Source: Lacunisphaera sp. (GTDB lineage: Bacteria > Verrucomicrobiota > Verrucomicrobiia > Opitutales > Opitutaceae). Taken from it: 64,000 nt of DNA. The notes under the pieces are model-generated. The model saw nothing but the letters and a program-made list of their open reading frames with translations. It ran no database searches and was not told the DNA's origin. Location of the stretch: positions 542,985 through 606,984 of the forward strand of contig JAQSCO010000057.1 in assembly GCA_029945445.1 (NCBI GenBank), read 5' to 3'. This document shows positions 16,545-24,585 of the stretch, piece by piece (the stretch's first letter is position 1; each line of letters begins with the position of its first letter). The translations under genes and the position numbers were made by a program.

Positions 16545-16892
16545 TCAGCTCTTCTTTGCCTTGGCGGCAGCCTCATCGATGAGCTTGAGGTATTTGGCCG
16601 GTTCCTTGAGGAAATCCTTTTCGCAGTCCTTGCAGCAGAAGCGGACGAGGCGGTCCGGTTTGCCGTCCTGCTGGTAAACGTAGTCGATGGCCTCGCCCAT
16701 GCTGCCACCGATTTCCTCGTCGGAAACGACGCAGGTCTTGAGCGGGTATTCGGCCTTCGCCTTGGCGAGCCAGGCGGCGTCGGGCGCCGCGGGGGTCTTG
16801 GCGGCGGGCTTGTCGGCATGGTCGTGCGCGGACAGGGCGGGCGGCAGTCCGGCCGCGAGGAGCAGGGCGAGGAGGGGGAGCAGTTTTTTCAT
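16545..16892 (-). CDS. Secreted YHS/TRASH-like metal-binding protein
   Basis: A 115-residue exported protein. The signal peptide covers residues 1-22 (ending ALSA), then comes a His/Asp-containing HDHADK stretch. The core has TCVVSDEEIGG and FCCKDCEKDFLKEPAKYL (Cys54, 86, 87, 90), the motif of small YHS-like periplasmic proteins common beside Cus/Czc efflux genes. It is likely to bind copper or another metal and present it to the pump. First gene of the operon that continues into the TolC-type, adaptor and RND genes; a hairpin terminator (16929-16952) separates it from the upstream small gene. Confidence 0.8.
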   Translation of the reverse strand: MKKLLPLLALLLAAGLPPALSAHDHADKPAAKTPAAPDAAWLAKAKAEYPLKTCVVSDEEIGGSMGEAIDYVYQQDGKPDRLVRFCCKDCEKDFLKEPAKYLKLIDEAAAKAKKS

Positions 16893-16928
16893 AAGGGGAG
16901 AAGGTTGCTGGTTTGGGACAAAACACAA

Positions 16929-16952
16929 TCCAGCCGCGAGACCGCGGCTGGA
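16929..16952 (-). terminator. Probable intrinsic terminator after the 74-residue Cys-motif protein gene
   Basis: A 10-bp stem (CCAGCCGCG and CGCGGCTGG, plus one flanking pair) with loop AGAC. On the minus strand it is followed by ATTGTGTTTTGT, a moderate T-tract. It would end or attenuate transcription from the gene at 16979-17203 before the efflux operon. Confidence 0.6.
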
Positions 16953-16978
16953 CGGGTGGGGCTGATCCGCCGGGCGAA

Positions 16979-17203
16979 TCAGGATTTCTTCATGGCGCCG
17001 CAACTGCAGTTGGTGCAGGCGACGACCGGCGGGGCGGCTTCGGTCTTGGGCTGGGTGGCGGCTTGGGCGGCGGCGGCCTGCGCCCTCGCCGCGGCGCGTT
17101 CCTTCTCGGCGCGCGCCAACCAGTCGGGACCGGGACCGGCGAAGGCGAGGGTGGAGACGCCGGCGAGAACGGCGGCGGCGATGAGGAGCTTGAGGGTTTT
17201 CAT
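16979..17203 (-). CDS. Small exported protein with C-terminal CxxCxC motif
   Basis: A 74-residue protein with a signal peptide (residues 1-22, ending AFAG). An Ala/Glu/Arg-rich helical middle follows, then the C-terminal metal-site-like CTNCSCGAMKKS. The middle resembles a short coiled coil. It is the first minus-strand gene of the metal island, divergent from the sigma cassette (149 bp between starts). The Cys motif and place suggest a periplasmic copper- or silver-binding role; no named family is recognised. Confidence 0.7.
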   Translation of the reverse strand: MKTLKLLIAAAVLAGVSTLAFAGPGPDWLARAEKERAAARAQAAAAQAATQPKTEAAPPVVACTNCSCGAMKKS

Positions 17204-17274
17204 GGGGATAATCGTTTGGGCGGTGAACGGCGCACGGATTGCGCGTTGTTATCCAGTCATACACCGCCGGGCCG

Positions 17275-17292
17275 GAAATCCCTCAGGATTTC
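17275..17292. promoter_or_regulatory. Inverted repeat in the divergent promoter region
   Basis: Perfect 7-bp arms GAAATCC and GGATTTC around CTCA, followed by five Ts on the plus strand. It sits between the divergent small-protein gene and the sigma cassette, so it may be an operator; in the plus direction it also looks like a weak terminator. Confidence 0.35.
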
Positions 17293-17351
17293 TTTTTGGA
17301 GGATTCTTGAGTGGTTTCGCCTCCTGCAGTGTATATTGTTCCATCATCCCA

Positions 17352-17654
17352 ATGAACTCTCCCCGTGATTCCCTTTCCGCGGTCCTGCACCGCTGGCGGG
17401 TTGCCCCCCCCGCCGACCCGAACTTTCGCGCGGCGGTCTGGCAGCGCGTCGATGCGCGGACGCAGGAAAACTGGCCCGCCTACGTGCGGTCGCACGCCAC
17501 CGCCTGGTCCCTGGCCGCGGTGGTGATGCTCGGGGTCGCCGCCTATTCCGGCACCGCCCTGGCCCAGGCGCGAATGCGCGCCGAGCGTGAGACGATGGTC
17601 GTCAATTACCTGGTGGATCTCGACCCGCGCGTGCAGGCGGTGCTCAAGCCCTGA
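17352..17654 (+). CDS. One-pass membrane protein, candidate anti-sigma factor (CnrY-like position)
   Basis: A 100-residue protein. The first ~48 residues are a basic, Trp-containing cytosolic part (SAVLHRWRVAPPADPNFRAA). One transmembrane segment follows (about residues 51-70, AWSLAAVVMLGVAAYSG) and then a short periplasmic end. It is the first gene of a three-gene set (next start 6 bp after its stop) that ends with an ECF sigma factor, in the same order as cnrY-cnrX-cnrH of Cupriavidus. CnrY is a ~95-residue one-span anti-sigma factor, so size and topology fit. The assignment rests on gene order and topology, since such short anti-sigma factors share little sequence. Confidence 0.6.
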   Translation: MNSPRDSLSAVLHRWRVAPPADPNFRAAVWQRVDARTQENWPAYVRSHATAWSLAAVVMLGVAAYSGTALAQARMRAERETMVVNYLVDLDPRVQAVLKP

Positions 17655-17659
17655 GCGCC

Positions 17660-18139
17660 ATGCGCTACCTCCTTGGGACCTGGGCTCTCCTCGCGTTCGC
17701 CGCCGCCTCGATCGGCCTGATGTGCTTCCGGCTGAACACCGACTCCGCGCTGCATGCGGCGATCCGGCAGCGTGACGCGATGGAGTGGCTGCGCACGGAT
17801 TTTCACCTGAACGACGGGCAGTTCGCCGCGATCAAAAAATTGCACGAGGCCTACGCGCCTTCCTGCGCGGAGCACTGCCGGCTCATCCAGGAAGCGACCA
17901 GGATGCGCGACACGCTCAAGGAGGCCGGCCGCGGCGATGCGAGCGCGGTGGCGGCGGCGGAGGCCCGGGTGCAGGAACTGCGCATCCACTGCGAAACCGC
18001 CATTGCGCGGCATGTGCGGCAGGTGGCCGCGGAGATGTCGCCCGCGGAGGGCGCGCGCTACCTCGCCCTTGTCCTGCCGAAAATCGCCAGCTTCGACCAT
18101 CTGGTCGCGCCTGACCTGCACCTGAATCACCCCCGCTGA
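17660..18139 (+). CDS. Periplasmic heavy-metal sensor-like protein (CnrX/Spy-like)
   Basis: A 159-residue protein with an N-terminal membrane anchor (residues 1-23) and an all-helical periplasmic domain. The domain has conserved-looking metal ligands in LHEAYAPSCAEHCRLI (His62, Cys69, His72, Cys73), then RIHCETAIARHVRQVAAEMSP (His110, Cys111, His118, Met126). This matches the layout of CnrX/ZraP/CpxP-type four-helix sensors. It would bind metal in the periplasm and change the activity of the membrane partner encoded just before it. It is followed by the sigma factor gene after 4 bp. Confidence 0.75.
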   Translation: MRYLLGTWALLAFAAASIGLMCFRLNTDSALHAAIRQRDAMEWLRTDFHLNDGQFAAIKKLHEAYAPSCAEHCRLIQEATRMRDTLKEAGRGDASAVAAAEARVQELRIHCETAIARHVRQVAAEMSPAEGARYLALVLPKIASFDHLVAPDLHLNHPR

Positions 18140-18143
18140 ACCC

Positions 18144-18725
18144 ATGGAAGCCGACCCGGGCGCCAGCCCGAGCGACGAGGATCTGATGCGCCGCCTGCAA
18201 GGCGGCGAGGCGACGGCATTGGCAGCGCTCATGTCGCGCTGGGAAGGACCGGTGAAGCGCTTCATCTTCCGGATCGTGGGCAACACGGCCGAGGCCGAGG
18301 ACCTCGCCCAGGAGGTTTTTGTGCGCGTCTACACGAAGCGCGACTCCTACCGGGCCGGCGCGAAATTCTCGACCTGGTGCTTTTCCATCGCGGCCAACCA
18401 GGCGAAGAACCGGCTGCGCTGGTGGCGCCGCCGCCCGGCGCTGTCGCTCAACGCCTGGACCGAGGCCGGCGGGGAAACCGCCGACGAGTCGCCGGCCGGT
18501 GCGCCGGCGTCCACGGAGGCGGTGCGGCACGAGCAGATCGCCGCGGTACAAACGGCCGTCGCGGAGCTGCCGCTCGAACTGCGGACGGCGCTGGTGCTTT
18601 TTGAATACGAGGAGCTATCCGTGGCCGACATCGCGGCGGCGCTCAGCTGCACGGCGAAGGCCGTGGAAAACCGCCTCTACCGGGCGCGCCAGCGGCTGAA
18701 GCAAAGTCTGCAGCCTGCGGAGTGA
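18144..18725 (+). CDS. ECF sigma factor (CnrH-like position)
   Basis: A 193-residue RNA polymerase sigma factor. Region 2 covers about residues 28-95 (RFIFRIVGNTAEAEDLAQEV, then AKFSTWCFSIAANQAKNRL), region 4 about 130-185 (LRTALVLFEYEELSVADIAA and VENRLYRARQRLKQ). Unlike the sigma factor at 6924-7568 it has no cysteine tail, consistent with control by the separate membrane and periplasmic proteins encoded immediately upstream. Likely targets are the divergent efflux genes, but no promoter motif could be proven. Confidence 0.9.
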   Translation: MEADPGASPSDEDLMRRLQGGEATALAALMSRWEGPVKRFIFRIVGNTAEAEDLAQEVFVRVYTKRDSYRAGAKFSTWCFSIAANQAKNRLRWWRRRPALSLNAWTEAGGETADESPAGAPASTEAVRHEQIAAVQTAVAELPLELRTALVLFEYEELSVADIAAALSCTAKAVENRLYRARQRLKQSLQPAE

Positions 18726-18732
18726 GCCGCGC

Positions 18733-20070
18733 TCACTTGGCCAGATCGGCGGCGAGGGCGGTGCGCGTGTCCTCGATTTTCCAGTAGGAATCCAGCACCT
18801 TGGAGTAGGCGGGGATGGTCATCGAGAGCATCAGGCCGCCCGCCATGTTCTTGAACTGCGGTCGGGAGTTCTCGGCGGAGAAGGCGGCGGCGCGCGTGCC
18901 GAAGCTGGCCAGTTCACGGCGCTCGGCCAGGTCGGCGAGCTCTGCGGTCAGCGCGCCGTAGCGGTTGGCGGTGGCGACCGGGTTGTAGACGAAGTGGAAC
19001 AGGGCGAACAGGCCGCGCTTCCACGCGGGCCGGTGATGATCCTGGTCGCTGAACTGGGTCAGGAGGTAGTTGGTGGAGATCGCGTATTCGATCAGGAGCA
19101 TGCGCCGGGCGCCGGCGGGGCCGCCGCTCCCGCCCGCGAGCACCGCGGCGAGCCGGGCCTTGCGATCGAGCGACACCGTGGCGTGGTCGAGGATGAAGCG
19201 CGCGGTGTGCAGGCTCATCTTCTGGATGACGCGGCCGACCATGAAGCGCACGAGCGAGCGGGCCGAGGGCTCGAGCTTGCGGCCGACCTCGAGGACCGGC
19301 AGCACGGTGTCCATCGCCTCGTCGCCCTTGCCCTCGAGCGCGAGCAGGCCGGCCTCCGCGCAGGCGAGCTGCGAGGTGGAGCGGTAGGGGGCGAACTTGA
19401 TGATCGGCGCGTCGAAGCGTGCGGGCATGAGGTCGCCGAGAACCGCGAAGGAATTAAGCTCGGCCCACCACGCACGCTCCGGCAAGTTGGCCCACGCGGT
19501 GTGGAGGGCCTCGCGGTTTTTCTCCAAGTAGGCCTGCCACTCGGCGGGCTTGTCCGGGCCGGCGGCGCTCAAGGGAAATTTCGGCGAGGAATACGTGCGC
19601 GGGGCGGCTTTCCCGTCGCGCGGGGTGAAGGCGAGGGTCACGGCCCAGCTGGCCTCGGCCTGCGGGCCGGGCGGGCACAGCTCGTCCAGCGACACCGGGA
19701 AGCGGACGGTGGGTTCGTCCCAGGCCAGCCACACGAAGACGGGCGCCAGCAGAAGGTAGCCCGCGGCGAGCGACAGCCACGAGTCGCCCCAGCGCCGGCG
19801 GTGCGCGACCCAGAAAAGGCCGATGGGCACGACGATCACGAAGAGCAGGATCAGCATCCCGACGAGCTTCGGCAGTTTGGATTCCGGGGAAATCAGCGCC
19901 TCGAACGCGGTCGCGATGAAGGGCGAGACCGTGATCACGGCCAGGCCGAGCAGGAAGGTCAGCGCCCCGACCAGGCCCAGCCGGGCGAGGCCGCGGAGGC
20001 ACCGGTCAAAAAGCGAGGCCCGGGCGGGAGCGGGCGCGACGAAGGAAGGGGCCGAGTCAGGCGGGCTCAT
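18733..20070 (-). CDS. Hypothetical membrane protein
   Basis: A 445-residue protein starting at ATG 20070. It has three hydrophobic segments near the N-terminus (GLVGALTFLLGLAVITVSPF, LVGMLILLFVIVVPIGLFWV, SLAAGYLLLAPVFVWLAW). The large C-terminal part is soluble and mainly helical, with patterns such as ACAEAGLLALEGKGDEAMDT and VLPVLEVGRKLEPSARSLVR. No catalytic motif is recognised. Convergent with the sigma factor gene, 7 bp apart. Similar proteins appear to be widespread in Verrucomicrobiota, but I cannot name a function. Confidence 0.65.
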   Translation of the reverse strand: MSPPDSAPSFVAPAPARASLFDRCLRGLARLGLVGALTFLLGLAVITVSPFIATAFEALISPESKLPKLVGMLILLFVIVVPIGLFWVAHRRRWGDSWLSLAAGYLLLAPVFVWLAWDEPTVRFPVSLDELCPPGPQAEASWAVTLAFTPRDGKAAPRTYSSPKFPLSAAGPDKPAEWQAYLEKNREALHTAWANLPERAWWAELNSFAVLGDLMPARFDAPIIKFAPYRSTSQLACAEAGLLALEGKGDEAMDTVLPVLEVGRKLEPSARSLVRFMVGRVIQKMSLHTARFILDHATVSLDRKARLAAVLAGGSGGPAGARRMLLIEYAISTNYLLTQFSDQDHHRPAWKRGLFALFHFVYNPVATANRYGALTAELADLAERRELASFGTRAAAFSAENSRPQFKNMAGGLMLSMTIPAYSKVLDSYWKIEDTRTALAADLAK

Positions 20071-20221
20071 GGGGTTATGGGCAAAGGGTGAACCAAGCGG
20101 GGGGTGCCGGTGTTTCTGCCCGGCCGCGCGCCACGGCGCAACCCAATTGCCCGCGCAGGCGCCGGCGATCGCGCAGGCGCGCGTGTTGTGACTAGAAGGC
20201 CGCGCGTGAGGCGCGGCATGG

Positions 20222-21217
20222 TCAGGCGTTCTCGCGGACGGGCTCGGCCGGCGCGAGAACCACTGGCGATCGGCCCGGCGGGGTGGACTTGCGGTTCTTC
20301 GCCACGGTGATGAGGGCGACGCCGGCAATGATGACGCCGGCCGCGACGAAGATGCGCGGCGACACCGGCTCGTGCAGGATCAGCCAGCCAAGGAACACCG
20401 CGACGACGGGATTGACGTAGGCGTAGGTCGACACCTTGGCCGGCGTGCCGTGCTTCAACAGCCAGGCAAACGTCGTGAAGCCGATGAGCGAGCCGGCAAC
20501 GACAAGGTAGCCCAGCGCGATGAGCGAGCGGCTGGAAACAGCCGCAAGCTCGAAATGCCAAGGTTCGCGCAGCGCGAGGCTGACGATGACCAGCCAGACG
20601 CCACCCGTGAGTTGCTGGATGGCCGCGCCGGTGAACGGAGCGGCGGGCTGCCGCGCATAACGGATGTAGATGGAGCCCGCGCCCCAGGAAAGACAGGCCA
20701 GCACCAGCCCGCCCACACGCCACGGATCGAGGCGCCCGGCGCTTTGGCTGAGGTCGGGACCGACGAGCAGCGCCAGGCCCACGAAGCCGAGGGCCAGGCC
20801 CACGAAGGTCGCCGCCGTGGGCCGCGTGCCGCGCGTCTCGTCCTTGCCCACGACGAGCACCAGCCAGTCAAGCAGCACGATGAAAAGCGGGCTGACCGAG
20901 ATGATGAGCGTGGCGATGCCGGACGGCACTGTCTGTTCCGCCCACGCGACCATGCCGTTGCCGCCGAGCAGCAGCAGGGCGCCGATCATGGCATTGTCGA
21001 ACCACTGGCGCGGCGTGGCCCGGAAGCCGCCGGTGAGCGCGATCCACGCGGTGAGCAGGCTGCCCGCCACCAGGAAGCGCGTGCCGGCCATGAGGAACGG
21101 CGGGATCGTCTCCACCGCGACGCGGATGGCGAGGTAGGTCGAACCCCAGACCAGGTAGATGGTGACCAGGCCGGCGATGAGCGCCGCCTGTGTGGGAGTT
21201 TTTTCAGTAGTGGTCAC
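20222..21217 (-). CDS. EamA/DMT-superfamily transporter (YedA-like)
   Basis: A 331-residue inner-membrane protein with ten hydrophobic segments in two homologous EamA halves. The first half has YLVWGSTYLAIRVAVETIPP and FLVAGSLLTAWI; the second has LACLSWGAGSIYIRYARQ and STYAYVNPVVAVFLGWLILH, typical of YedA/RhaT-like exporters. The basic tail follows VAKNRKSTPP. Substrate unknown; relatives export amino acids or metabolites. The MocR-type regulator gene upstream (129 bp) is on the same strand, a common pairing for transporter control. Confidence 0.88.
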   Translation of the reverse strand: MTTTEKTPTQAALIAGLVTIYLVWGSTYLAIRVAVETIPPFLMAGTRFLVAGSLLTAWIALTGGFRATPRQWFDNAMIGALLLLGGNGMVAWAEQTVPSGIATLIISVSPLFIVLLDWLVLVVGKDETRGTRPTAATFVGLALGFVGLALLVGPDLSQSAGRLDPWRVGGLVLACLSWGAGSIYIRYARQPAAPFTGAAIQQLTGGVWLVIVSLALREPWHFELAAVSSRSLIALGYLVVAGSLIGFTTFAWLLKHGTPAKVSTYAYVNPVVAVFLGWLILHEPVSPRIFVAAGVIIAGVALITVAKNRKSTPPGRSPVVLAPAEPVRENA

Positions 21218-21346
21218 GTTGGATTCAGAGGACGGAGGAAGTGGATAATCAAAAGGTAAAGGTAAAGTTTCGGCCAGCCCGCCTACGCTCCGGTGGAACT
21301 ACGGCGCGGTAAACGGCGGAAACGGGGCGGGTTATTTGGCGCGGGG

Positions 21347-22813
21347 TCAGAGCTGCTGCTTGATCAGCTCGCCGAGCTTCGCCAGCGCGGCCTCGACTTC
21401 GTCCGACCACGGCAGGCCACAGCTCATCCGCAGGCAGTTGTTGTAGCGGTCCTTCACGGAGAAGAGTGCACCCGGCGCGGTGTTGATGCGGTGCTTGAGC
21501 GCCTCGTGGTGGAGCTTGAGCGTGTCGACCTTGGCGGGGAACTCGACCCAGATGACGTTGCCGCCCTGCGGCCGGCTGTAGCGCGTGCCCTCGGGGAAGT
21601 AGCGCTGCATCGCCTGCGCAAACAGGTGCAACTGCTGGTGGTAGGCGCGCCGGAGCGTGCGCAGGTGATGGTCGTAGCCGCCGTCGCGCAGGAATTCCGC
21701 GAGCGTCTTCTGCAGCACGATGGGCGTGCCCATGGTGTTGGTGAACTTGAGCCGCCGCACGCGCTCAAGGTAGCGCCCCGGCGCGGTCCAGCCGATGCGG
21801 AAGCCCGGCGCGAGCGTCTTGCCGAACGAGGAGCAGAGCATTACGCGGCCGTCGCGGTCCCAGGCCTTGAGGGGCTTGGGCCGGAAATCGCCGCTGTGCG
21901 TGTCGGCGTAGACATCGTCCTCGATGGCGGGCAGGTCGTATTCGCAGAGGAGGTCATAGAGTTTCTTTTTCTTTTCGTCCGGCATCAGGCTGCCGAGCGG
22001 ATTGTGGAAATTCGGCACGACGAGCACGACCTTGACGTCATTCGATTCGATGGCGTCGCGGAGTTCGTCGAGGCAGATGCCCTCGCGCGAGGAAGTCGGG
22101 ATCTCGAGCGCGCGCAGGTTGAGGCTCTCGATCATCTCGAGGAAGCCGAAGTAGGCGGGCGTCTCGATCGCGACGGTGTCGCCGGGCTTGGTGACGGCCC
22201 GCAGGCAGAGGTTGAGCGCCTCGGAGCAGCCGATGGTGACGACGAGTTCGTCGTGCGCGAGCGGCACGCCGCCCTGCAGGTAGCGCCGGGAAATCTCGCG
22301 CGTGAGCGGCTCGTAGCCCCAGTTCATGCCGAGCCGGCTGATGAGGGTGGGGTCGCGGCGGGCCACGGAGCCGAGGAGCCGCGCGAGCTTCTTGTTCGGG
22401 AAAAGGCTGTGGTGCGGGCAGGCGGCGCCGAACGGCATGAAGTCGCTGTTGGAGGAGCGTTCCATGACTTCGGCGGTGAGGTCCTTCACGCCGACGTAGG
22501 ACGGTTTGGCCATCGGCTTCGCCATGCGCGGCTCGGGGCTGAGGCAAGGCGGCCGCGGGCGCACGTAGTAACCGGATTGCGGCCGCGCCTCGAGGTAGCC
22601 GCGGTTTTCCAGGACGGTGTAGGCCTGCAACACCGTCGCAATGCTGACGCCGCGCTGCAGCGCCATGCGCCGCACGGACGGCACGCGGTGGCCCGGCCGT
22701 AGCGTGCCCTGCTCGATGAGCGACTGGAGCGAGTTGGCCAGCTCGGCGTAGAGCGGCTGCGACAACGCGGCGTCAGCCGGCTTCGCGCGGGGCGGGGTCA
22801 GGGTCTGGATCAT
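21347..22813 (-). CDS. MocR-family regulator (GntR HTH fused to aminotransferase class I)
   Basis: A 488-residue protein starting at ATG 22813. Residues ~18-85 are a GntR winged helix (LYAELANSLQSLIEQGTLRP, then VPSVRRMALQRGVSIATVLQ and YTVLENRGYLEARPQSGYYV). Residues ~110-488 are a fold-type I aminotransferase domain with VPNFHNPLGS, EDDVYAD and the PLP-lysine motif SSFGKTLAPGFRIGW. MocR proteins usually bind DNA as PLP-dependent regulators of B6, GABA or amino-acid genes, though some act as aminotransferases. Possible targets are the adjacent EamA transporter or itself. Confidence 0.9.
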   Translation of the reverse strand: MIQTLTPPRAKPADAALSQPLYAELANSLQSLIEQGTLRPGHRVPSVRRMALQRGVSIATVLQAYTVLENRGYLEARPQSGYYVRPRPPCLSPEPRMAKPMAKPSYVGVKDLTAEVMERSSNSDFMPFGAACPHHSLFPNKKLARLLGSVARRDPTLISRLGMNWGYEPLTREISRRYLQGGVPLAHDELVVTIGCSEALNLCLRAVTKPGDTVAIETPAYFGFLEMIESLNLRALEIPTSSREGICLDELRDAIESNDVKVVLVVPNFHNPLGSLMPDEKKKKLYDLLCEYDLPAIEDDVYADTHSGDFRPKPLKAWDRDGRVMLCSSFGKTLAPGFRIGWTAPGRYLERVRRLKFTNTMGTPIVLQKTLAEFLRDGGYDHHLRTLRRAYHQQLHLFAQAMQRYFPEGTRYSRPQGGNVIWVEFPAKVDTLKLHHEALKHRINTAPGALFSVKDRYNNCLRMSCGLPWSDEVEAALAKLGELIKQQL

Positions 22814-22954
22814 GGCGTGGATGGATCGAAGGGCGGAAGATAGCCGAAACTGCGGCCGTCGGGCAGCAGCAGCCTGGGCAAATTGATACCGGCACAGTTG
22901 GCAAAAATCGGTGGTGTGACCATGACAATTTTCCCGCTGCCGGGAAACGGGGAC

Positions 22955-22981
22955 AAAAAAAGACGGCCCGGAAGGGCCGTC
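22955..22981 (-). terminator. Intrinsic terminator of the DUF6268-like gene
   Basis: Perfect 8-bp stem GACGGCCC/GGGCCGTC with loop GGAA. The minus strand continues into seven Ts (seen as AAAAAAA on the plus strand). It lies 32 bp after the stop of the outer-membrane protein gene. Confidence 0.85.
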
Positions 22982-23012
22982 GGCGGGGCAGATGAATTGT
23001 GAGGTCGCAGGC

Positions 23013-23891
23013 TCAGAAGCTGGCGCGAAGGGCCACGGTGCCGTAGAGGCCGGTGTCGCCGTCGAGCCGGAAATCGCGATCGAAGTAGTCGAACTTCCGA
23101 TCGGTGACGGCGCCGAGGTCGACGGCCAGCTTGAAGCCGGAAGACAGGTTGAAATCGGCGCCCAGGCCCGCGCGCACCTCCCGGAAATCGAGATAGGTGT
23201 CGGCGAGGCGGGCGATGCCGGGGGCGGGCACGCCGCGGTTCTCGGTGACCCGGAAGCTGCCGCCAGTGAAGCCGACGCCGGCGCGCAGCGTGAGCCAGTC
23301 CCCGGTGCGCCAGCTGAAGCCGCTTTGGGGAAACCCGATGCTAAAGGTCCAGTCGGGGGCGAACTGCCAGCGCACGCCGGCAATGGGCAGGACGGGGTGG
23401 TCGGAAAAGGCATTGAGGTTGAGCCCGAAGTTCCAGGTGAGGGTGGAGCTCTGCGTGTAGTTGAGCATGGCCAGCACGGGCAGGTTCAGGCTGCGGCTCG
23501 TGAGATGCTCGAAGTCGCTGTAGAAACCGGGCCGGGCAAAAACCGCCCCGCTCCAAGTGGCGGAGAACCGGCGTTGCAGGCCGAGGTTGACTGACAGTTC
23601 CGCGAGCTTTCCGGGCAGCAGGCCGGTGGTGGCGTCAAGGTCATGCCGTTCATAAGCCAGGCCATAGATGAACATGGTGCTCGCATCGAGGCTGTGGCGG
23701 CCGGAGACGCTGAGCGAAGTGCTGAGCACCGACACCGTGCCGTAGCCGGTGCCGCCGCGCTCAAGATTTTCCTTGGACGATGAGGAAATTTCGACGTCGA
23801 GCGAGCTGAGCAGCGCGGGCCGCATCGTGGCGGACGGCTGGGCAAGGGCGGTAACGGCGAGCAAGGCCGGCAGCAGCAGGAGGGTTTTCAT
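23013..23891 (-). CDS. Outer-membrane beta-barrel protein (DUF6268-like)
   Basis: A 292-residue exported protein. The signal peptide is residues 1-17 (ending ALAQ). The mature part is a run of alternating amphipathic strands with aromatic ends (MFIYGLAYERHDL, WNFGLNLNAFSDHPVLPIAG, FAPDWTFSIGFPQSGFSWRT) and a C-terminal Phe (ALRASF), the signature of BAM-inserted barrels. I associate it with DUF6268 but cannot test this. Function unknown. It stands alone and ends at a strong terminator. Confidence 0.75.
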   Translation of the reverse strand: MKTLLLLPALLAVTALAQPSATMRPALLSSLDVEISSSSKENLERGGTGYGTVSVLSTSLSVSGRHSLDASTMFIYGLAYERHDLDATTGLLPGKLAELSVNLGLQRRFSATWSGAVFARPGFYSDFEHLTSRSLNLPVLAMLNYTQSSTLTWNFGLNLNAFSDHPVLPIAGVRWQFAPDWTFSIGFPQSGFSWRTGDWLTLRAGVGFTGGSFRVTENRGVPAPGIARLADTYLDFREVRAGLGADFNLSSGFKLAVDLGAVTDRKFDYFDRDFRLDGDTGLYGTVALRASF

Positions 23892-23963
23892 TCCGCCATA
23901 TACGGTTGGGTCTGGCCAATGGATGCGCCAGTCGGAAATCGGCGCGGCCCGAGTCCGTCTGGC

Positions 23964-24437
23964 TCAGGCGTATTGGGCGAGGGCGGGTCCCGTCAACCGC
24001 ATGATGCGCCAGTCGTCGAGCGGCCTGGCGCCGAGTTTTCTGTAGAAGCCCTTGGCGGGCTCGTTCCAGTCGAGAACCGACCACTCCATGCGGCCGCAGC
24101 CACGGGCGTTGGCGATTTTCGCGAGGTGGAGCAGCAGGGCCTTGCCGGTGCCCTGGCCGCGGAACTCGGGTTTCACGAACAGATCCTCCAGGTAGAGGCC
24201 GGGCTGGGCGAGGAAGGTCGAGTAGTTGAAGAAATAGAGCGCGAAGCCGGCCGGCCGGCCGTCGGCCTCGGCGATGACGACCTGTGCGCCGGGCGTTTCG
24301 CCGAACAGCGTGCGGCGGAGCGTGTCCTCGGTGGCGACGACCTCGTGGAGCAGTTTCTCGTAGATCGCGAGGTCGCGGATGAAAGCGAGGATGAGCGGCA
24401 CGTCGGCGGCCGTGGCGGAGCGGAGGGTGCAGGGCAT
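23964..24437 (-). CDS. GNAT-family N-acetyltransferase
   Basis: A 157-residue enzyme starting at MPCTLRSATAADVPLILAFI (ATG 24437). It has the acetyl-CoA binding motif A, LYLEDLFVKPEFRGQGTGKA, followed by LLLHLAKIANARGCGRMEW and the motif B region NEPAKGFYRKLGARPLDDW. It resembles diamine/spermidine or aminoglycoside-type GNATs, most like the SAT family, but the substrate is not clear. In-frame upstream ATGs (24461, 24575) exist; 24437 puts the first beta strand at the usual distance. Divergent from the lipoprotein gene at 24586. Confidence 0.88.
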   Translation of the reverse strand: MPCTLRSATAADVPLILAFIRDLAIYEKLLHEVVATEDTLRRTLFGETPGAQVVIAEADGRPAGFALYFFNYSTFLAQPGLYLEDLFVKPEFRGQGTGKALLLHLAKIANARGCGRMEWSVLDWNEPAKGFYRKLGARPLDDWRIMRLTGPALAQYA

Positions 24438-24585
24438 GGGCAGAGGGTGGGGCCTTTTCATTTTGGAGGCGAGTGCATCGTCGGAGACTGCTGCCCAATT
24501 GTGCGTAAATATTGCTTGGCGGTGCTTTACGGCATTGCGGGACCAAAGCGCTTCGGTTGATGTCGGAAGCAGCAATCATCCGCTT

